From Burkholderiales bacterium (GTDB lineage: Bacteria > Pseudomonadota > Gammaproteobacteria > Burkholderiales > Burkholderiaceae_F), in contig JAJPXW010000308.1 in assembly GCA_021205255.1 (NCBI GenBank), forward strand, positions 1 through 8,772: DNA of 8,772 bases. The letters are read 5' to 3'. The translations under genes and the position numbers were made by a program. Shown piece by piece: positions 5,452-8,772 of this stretch (positions are counted from its first letter, which is position 1; each line of letters begins with the position of its first letter). The notes under the pieces were generated by a model. The model saw only the letters and a list, made by a program, of their open reading frames with translations, had not been told where the DNA came from and made no database searches.

Positions 5452-7575
5452 ATGAATAGAGACCAGGCTCTCAAGGACATCAACGAGAGGGAGCCCGACT
5501 TTTTAACAGTTGCTCGAAAAAGGGTCGCCGGGCATGTTACGTACATCTGCCCCAACTGCGGGCAAGGCTCAAAGAATGGATTTGGCATCCAGCGCTACCG
5601 TAGCAGTAGCGGTGGCCAGAGATTTAAATGCTTTGGCTGCGAAGGGAATTTTTCAGTCGCCGATCTCTTCTTTGCCCACAACTTCATCTCAAATCCAACG
5701 AAAGAAGACTTCGATAGGCTCTATAGCTATTTTGGCGAGACAGTGGACGAGCAGCCCTATCGCGCTTCATCTTCAAAGAAGCAACCTCCTAAAAAGTCCG
5801 TTCCACAACCAGTTCCTACGGCAAGTTCCCCTTCTCCAGCGGAAATTCCTGAACAACCGGAAGAAGACCTAACGGAGAAGTTCCGCCAATGGCATCAAAA
5901 TATCAGCCGCACTGACTATCCGGAAAGACGTGGCCTAAGCGATGAGATAGTTGAGCGGTTCAATCTTGGGTACGAGCCAAGCTATCCGCTTTCCCCCACT
6001 GGTGCGGTAAGAGGCCCGATGCTGATCATCCCTACGGGTCCCGGCAGCTACCAGGCTAGAAATGCCGCCCTAGCGGACGGCGATAAAAACTATAGGTTTA
6101 GAAAACACGGTAAAGCCAAACTCTTCAACTTGAAAGCTTTCGATGCAGGCGAGCCTGTCTTCATCGTTGAAGGCGAAATCGACGCCATGTCCATTGAAAC
6201 GCTAGGTTTCAACTCCGTAGGACTTGGCAGCGTATCGGGGAAAAGCCTTCTGATCGACTATCTAAGCAGGCATAAACCTAAGGTTCCAATCATTCTTGCG
6301 CTAGACAACGACAATGCCGGTAAAAAAGCTGCCGAAGAGCTGAGCGAGGAGCTAAATAAAATTGGAGTGGGGCACCTTGTAGTTGGAGAAGACCTCTATC
6401 AAGGAAAAATAATAGGCCCGGACGGCAACTCGGTTCCCGCAAAAGACGCAAACGACTGCCTATTGAACTATCCGGAACAGTTTCGGAACGCTCTTAAGAC
6501 ACTAAGGGACAGAGCGCTGGAAGTAGCGGAGACAACAGCGCAAATCAAGGAAAACATAGACAACGCTGAAAAGGAAAAGGTATTTAGTTCGTTTGCCAGC
6601 TGCAAGATTTCGAGTTTTCTTGAAGAAATAGAAGCCAGCAAGACGCGTCCAGCCATCTCCACAGGATTTCCAATTCTGGACAAGTGCCTGACAGGACTAA
6701 AAGGCCACGGTCTCTATCCCGGTCTCTACATAATCGGAGCCTTGTCCTCACTCGGCAAGACGGCTTTGGTCGGCCAAATCGCAGACAACATAGCCGAAGG
6801 TAGGATAAATGCCGATGAAACAGAAGGTGACGGCCAAGACGTCCTTATATTTAGCTTGGAAATGTCGACCTTTGAGCTGATGAGCAGAAGCATCTCTAGG
6901 TTGACTGCCTTGGGTTCCTACGAGCAAACCCGCAATGAAAACGGCATTGAAAACAAATTCCGCTACGCAAGCACTGCAAAGGAAGTCATTGACGGCCGTC
7001 GCCACCAATATCTTAGCGAAGATCAGAAGCAAATTCTATTTTCTTCCGTCTACGGCTACGAATTCATAGGTAGGCATATCCGCATAATCGAAGGCATCAA
7101 CGGCGATGTCGACACTGAAAAAATAAGGAAGGAAGTAGCCAAGCATATCCTCTACACAAAGGCGAAGCCAGTGGTCGTGGTGGACTACCTGCAGACCCTG
7201 ATGCCGACTAAAGAGAGGGTAACGGACAAGCAGAAAATTGACGAAGCCGTACTACGCCTGCGACAGATCGCCACTGAGTTTCAAGTCCCAGTCATTGCAA
7301 TTTCTTCGCTAAATCGCTCCAGCTACTCCCAGTCCATTTCCTTCTCGGCCTTCAAGGAAAGCGGAAACATCGAATATTCAGCAGACGTTCTAATTGGCAT
7401 GCAACCGTATCAGGAAACGGCTGGGGAAGAACAAGTAGTGGCGGCGATGAAGGCTCCCAAACGGGAAATTGAGCTGATCATGCTCAAGAACAGAAACGGC
7501 CAAGTTGGCAGAAAAGTCCTATTCAACTACTACACGGCCTTTAATTTATTCGTGGAACAAGAGGAGCTCGACTAG
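5452..7575 (+). CDS. Primase-helicase fusion (CHC2 zinc finger, Toprim, DnaB-like ATPase)
   Basis: This 707-residue protein should make RNA primers and unwind DNA at the replication fork of the element. Residues 31-70 form a primase zinc finger with Cys33, Cys36, Cys60 and Cys63. A Pro/Ser-rich linker covers about 103-138. Residues 155-230 match the start of a DnaG-type polymerase core (YPERRGLSDEIVERFNLGY), followed by a Toprim domain with IVEGEIDAMS (Glu240) and LALDNDNAG (Asp285, Asp287), and KDANDCL at 331-337. Residues about 395-707 are a DnaB/RecA-like helicase: Walker A GALSSLGKT (429-437), FSLEMSTFELMSRS, Walker B VVVVDYLQTLMP (Asp578), ISSLNRSSY and the C-terminal LKNRNGQVGRKVLF. All motifs are intact. 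AAGGAG at 5438-5443, eight bases before the ATG, fixes the start. The initiator-like gene follows after 20 bases. Fusions of this type occur in phages and integrative elements; cellular DnaG and DnaB are separate proteins. Confidence 0.93.
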   Translation: MNRDQALKDINEREPDFLTVARKRVAGHVTYICPNCGQGSKNGFGIQRYRSSSGGQRFKCFGCEGNFSVADLFFAHNFISNPTKEDFDRLYSYFGETVDEQPYRASSSKKQPPKKSVPQPVPTASSPSPAEIPEQPEEDLTEKFRQWHQNISRTDYPERRGLSDEIVERFNLGYEPSYPLSPTGAVRGPMLIIPTGPGSYQARNAALADGDKNYRFRKHGKAKLFNLKAFDAGEPVFIVEGEIDAMSIETLGFNSVGLGSVSGKSLLIDYLSRHKPKVPIILALDNDNAGKKAAEELSEELNKIGVGHLVVGEDLYQGKIIGPDGNSVPAKDANDCLLNYPEQFRNALKTLRDRALEVAETTAQIKENIDNAEKEKVFSSFASCKISSFLEEIEASKTRPAISTGFPILDKCLTGLKGHGLYPGLYIIGALSSLGKTALVGQIADNIAEGRINADETEGDGQDVLIFSLEMSTFELMSRSISRLTALGSYEQTRNENGIENKFRYASTAKEVIDGRRHQYLSEDQKQILFSSVYGYEFIGRHIRIIEGINGDVDTEKIRKEVAKHILYTKAKPVVVVDYLQTLMPTKERVTDKQKIDEAVLRLRQIATEFQVPVIAISSLNRSSYSQSISFSAFKESGNIEYSADVLIGMQPYQETAGEEQVVAAMKAPKREIELIMLKNRNGQVGRKVLFNYYTAFNLFVEQEELD

Positions 7576-7595
7576 ATGCGGGCAAGGAGAAAATC

Positions 7596-8645
7596 ATGAA
7601 TTCGTTCGTTCCCAACAAACCCCCTGGTTCGGAATCCATGGGCGTATTAACTTTCTACTGGCGTCCTTTCAACGACTTCTTTGCCATTGCGGCCCAGGCT
7701 CCCGCCAGTAAACGCAAACTGACAATAGACCGCTACACAGGTGCCAAGACCCTAAGCGCTTCGCATGGAAACACAAAAGTAACGATTAAGGGTAGCGAGG
7801 ATGTAGTTATTAGCATTGCGGCGATAAAGCTTCTCATTGCGATCATCAGCACGTTCAAAAACCAAATTAGCCGCCGTACCGTCTTGCAGGCCAGTGAGCT
7901 AACGGTACTGATACCGTTCAAGGAATACGCATCGAACCTAGGTTATTGCGTAGAGGTACCGCCGCAAGCCACTGTGGCCGAGAAAAAGAAAGCTCGAAAC
8001 GCCATGGACAATGCGCAACACGAGATTCAACAGGCTCTGGAGCTACTGAGACACGTGGAGCTAGCCTGGCCAAGCGAATCCAAAAAGACCGCTCGGTCGG
8101 ATTACGAAATTACTCCAATTGTCTGCAGGACAGGCATAGTGGCGCACCGCAGCTTCATAAAAGCGAGCCTGGAAAACGAAATAGGCGAGTATCTACAGAA
8201 ACATTACGCATTGTTCTGGATCCCTATTAACCTTTGGAGTCTCGACGGCAGGCAAGCTCACGCTCTCTACCTTTGCCTAGCCATGAGCGAGCACTATGGA
8301 CGAAATCATCTACACAATTCAAAGGTGGCAAATAGATTAAGGGTCCATACCCTGCTGGAGAAAATAGGCTTGCCTTCCACAGAAGACGAAAGCGTCAAAA
8401 GGAGTTCCTGGAGAAGCAGGATTAAGACTCCGTTCGAGAAATCACTGAACGTACTAGTGGAGAAAGGCTGCCTTAGGAACTGGACATACCTATCCGGAGA
8501 TTCCGTTCTCTCGGCAGCGGATGTAAAGAAACTAAATTGCGAAGAATGGAAGCTCCTAGTCGTCTGCTTCGAACTCGTTTTGGAGAAGGAAAATTCCCTG
8601 CAAGCTTCCAAAAAGGAGGAGCCAGCCAAAATCAAAGCCAGGTAG
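7596..8645 (+). CDS. Replication initiator-like protein (RepA-like)
   Basis: This 349-residue protein resembles replication initiation proteins of gut-bacterial plasmids and integrative elements. Similar features, in order, are a helix where relatives have KLLDALxIxLT (here VVISIAAIKLLIAIISTF, 70-87), a beta strand and helix TVLIPFKEYASNLG (103-116), a Lys/Arg/Glu-rich helix (AEKKKARNAMDNAQHEIQQ, 128-146), the LWSLDGRQAHALYLCLAMSEHY segment (213-234), and a late VHTLLEKIGLPS plus RIKTPFEKSLNVLVEKG block (250-291). These fit a two-winged-helix initiator that binds origin repeats. The family call rests on remembered sequences and is moderate. The C-terminal 25 residues are Lys/Glu-rich and probably unstructured. 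AAGGAG (7584-7589) precedes the ATG by six bases. The 20-base gap after the primase-helicase gene implies cotranscription. The 16-bp tandem array at 5017-5080 is a candidate binding site. Confidence 0.7.
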   Translation: MNSFVPNKPPGSESMGVLTFYWRPFNDFFAIAAQAPASKRKLTIDRYTGAKTLSASHGNTKVTIKGSEDVVISIAAIKLLIAIISTFKNQISRRTVLQASELTVLIPFKEYASNLGYCVEVPPQATVAEKKKARNAMDNAQHEIQQALELLRHVELAWPSESKKTARSDYEITPIVCRTGIVAHRSFIKASLENEIGEYLQKHYALFWIPINLWSLDGRQAHALYLCLAMSEHYGRNHLHNSKVANRLRVHTLLEKIGLPSTEDESVKRSSWRSRIKTPFEKSLNVLVEKGCLRNWTYLSGDSVLSAADVKKLNCEEWKLLVVCFELVLEKENSLQASKKEEPAKIKAR

Positions 8646-8695
8646 CTACGAAAGGACCCTTAGTTCCATAAAGTTCAAATAGATTCTACGTTTAG

Positions 8696-8726
8696 CCAAG
8701 GTAGCCTCCGCTTCAGGCCACCATGG
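8696..8726. other. Imperfect 31-bp hairpin after the replication operon
   Basis: CCAAGGTAGCCT (8696-8707) and AGGCCACCATGG (8715-8726) are inverted arms with 10 of 12 matches around a seven-base loop. It lies 50 bases after the initiator-like gene, where a terminator might be expected, but no T-run follows on either strand. It may be a Rho-type or non-canonical terminator, or a protein site. I see no gene in 8646-8772. Confidence 0.35.
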
Positions 8727-8772
8727 ATTGTTGCGCCCTGCATTAAGTTACTGTAGGTGAAAAAATTGGGAG

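Noticed and set aside
1..8772. CRISPR array, tRNA or rRNA genes
   Set aside because: No evenly spaced direct repeats with unique spacers and no cloverleaf or rRNA-like sequence were seen; the 16-bp array has no spacers.

Overview
This window looks like part of an integrated or formerly integrated mobile element, for example an integrative plasmid, satellite or ICE-like island, in a bacterium. The host cannot be named from the sequence. The Shine-Dalgarno sites are canonical (AAGGAG/AGGAG) and the genes mix AGG/AGA and CGC arginine codons at moderate GC. The tyrosine recombinase is of the P4-like type with an N-terminal arm-binding domain, common in Gram-negative bacteria. From memory, the primase-helicase and initiator resemble replication proteins of Firmicutes and other gut anaerobe elements. 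A Gram-negative-like gut anaerobe is a guess only.

Layout. Positions 265-768 (+) hold a small basic protein I do not recognise. It converges on a leftward gene at 1040-2029 that encodes a DUF4268-type protein with a PD-(D/E)xK-nuclease-like N-terminus. Between them lies a striking pair of 16-bp palindromes (899-942). Positions 2353-3954 (+) carry a tyrosine site-specific recombinase whose frame is broken by an in-frame TAG at 2866-2868. The core catalytic residues downstream of the stop are intact. Positions 3955-5451 form a 1.5-kb stretch with no convincing gene. It is rich in structure: a long inverted-repeat cluster (4568-4658), a four-unit 16-bp tandem array (5017-5080) and a very AT-rich tract (about 5109-5270). 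Positions 5452-7575 and 7596-8645 form a two-gene operon: a primase-helicase fusion (zinc finger, DnaG-like core with Toprim, DnaB-like ATPase) followed by a replication initiator-like protein.

How the parts may fit together (inference). The 5.0-8.6 kb portion reads as a replication module. The 16-bp array is a candidate set of initiator-binding iterons, the AT tract a candidate unwinding element, the downstream protein the initiator, and the fusion protein the primase and helicase. The left part holds the integration enzyme, probably inactivated so that the element may be trapped, and two possible cargo genes. No relaxase, partition, capsid or tRNA gene is visible, and neither attachment site could be identified.
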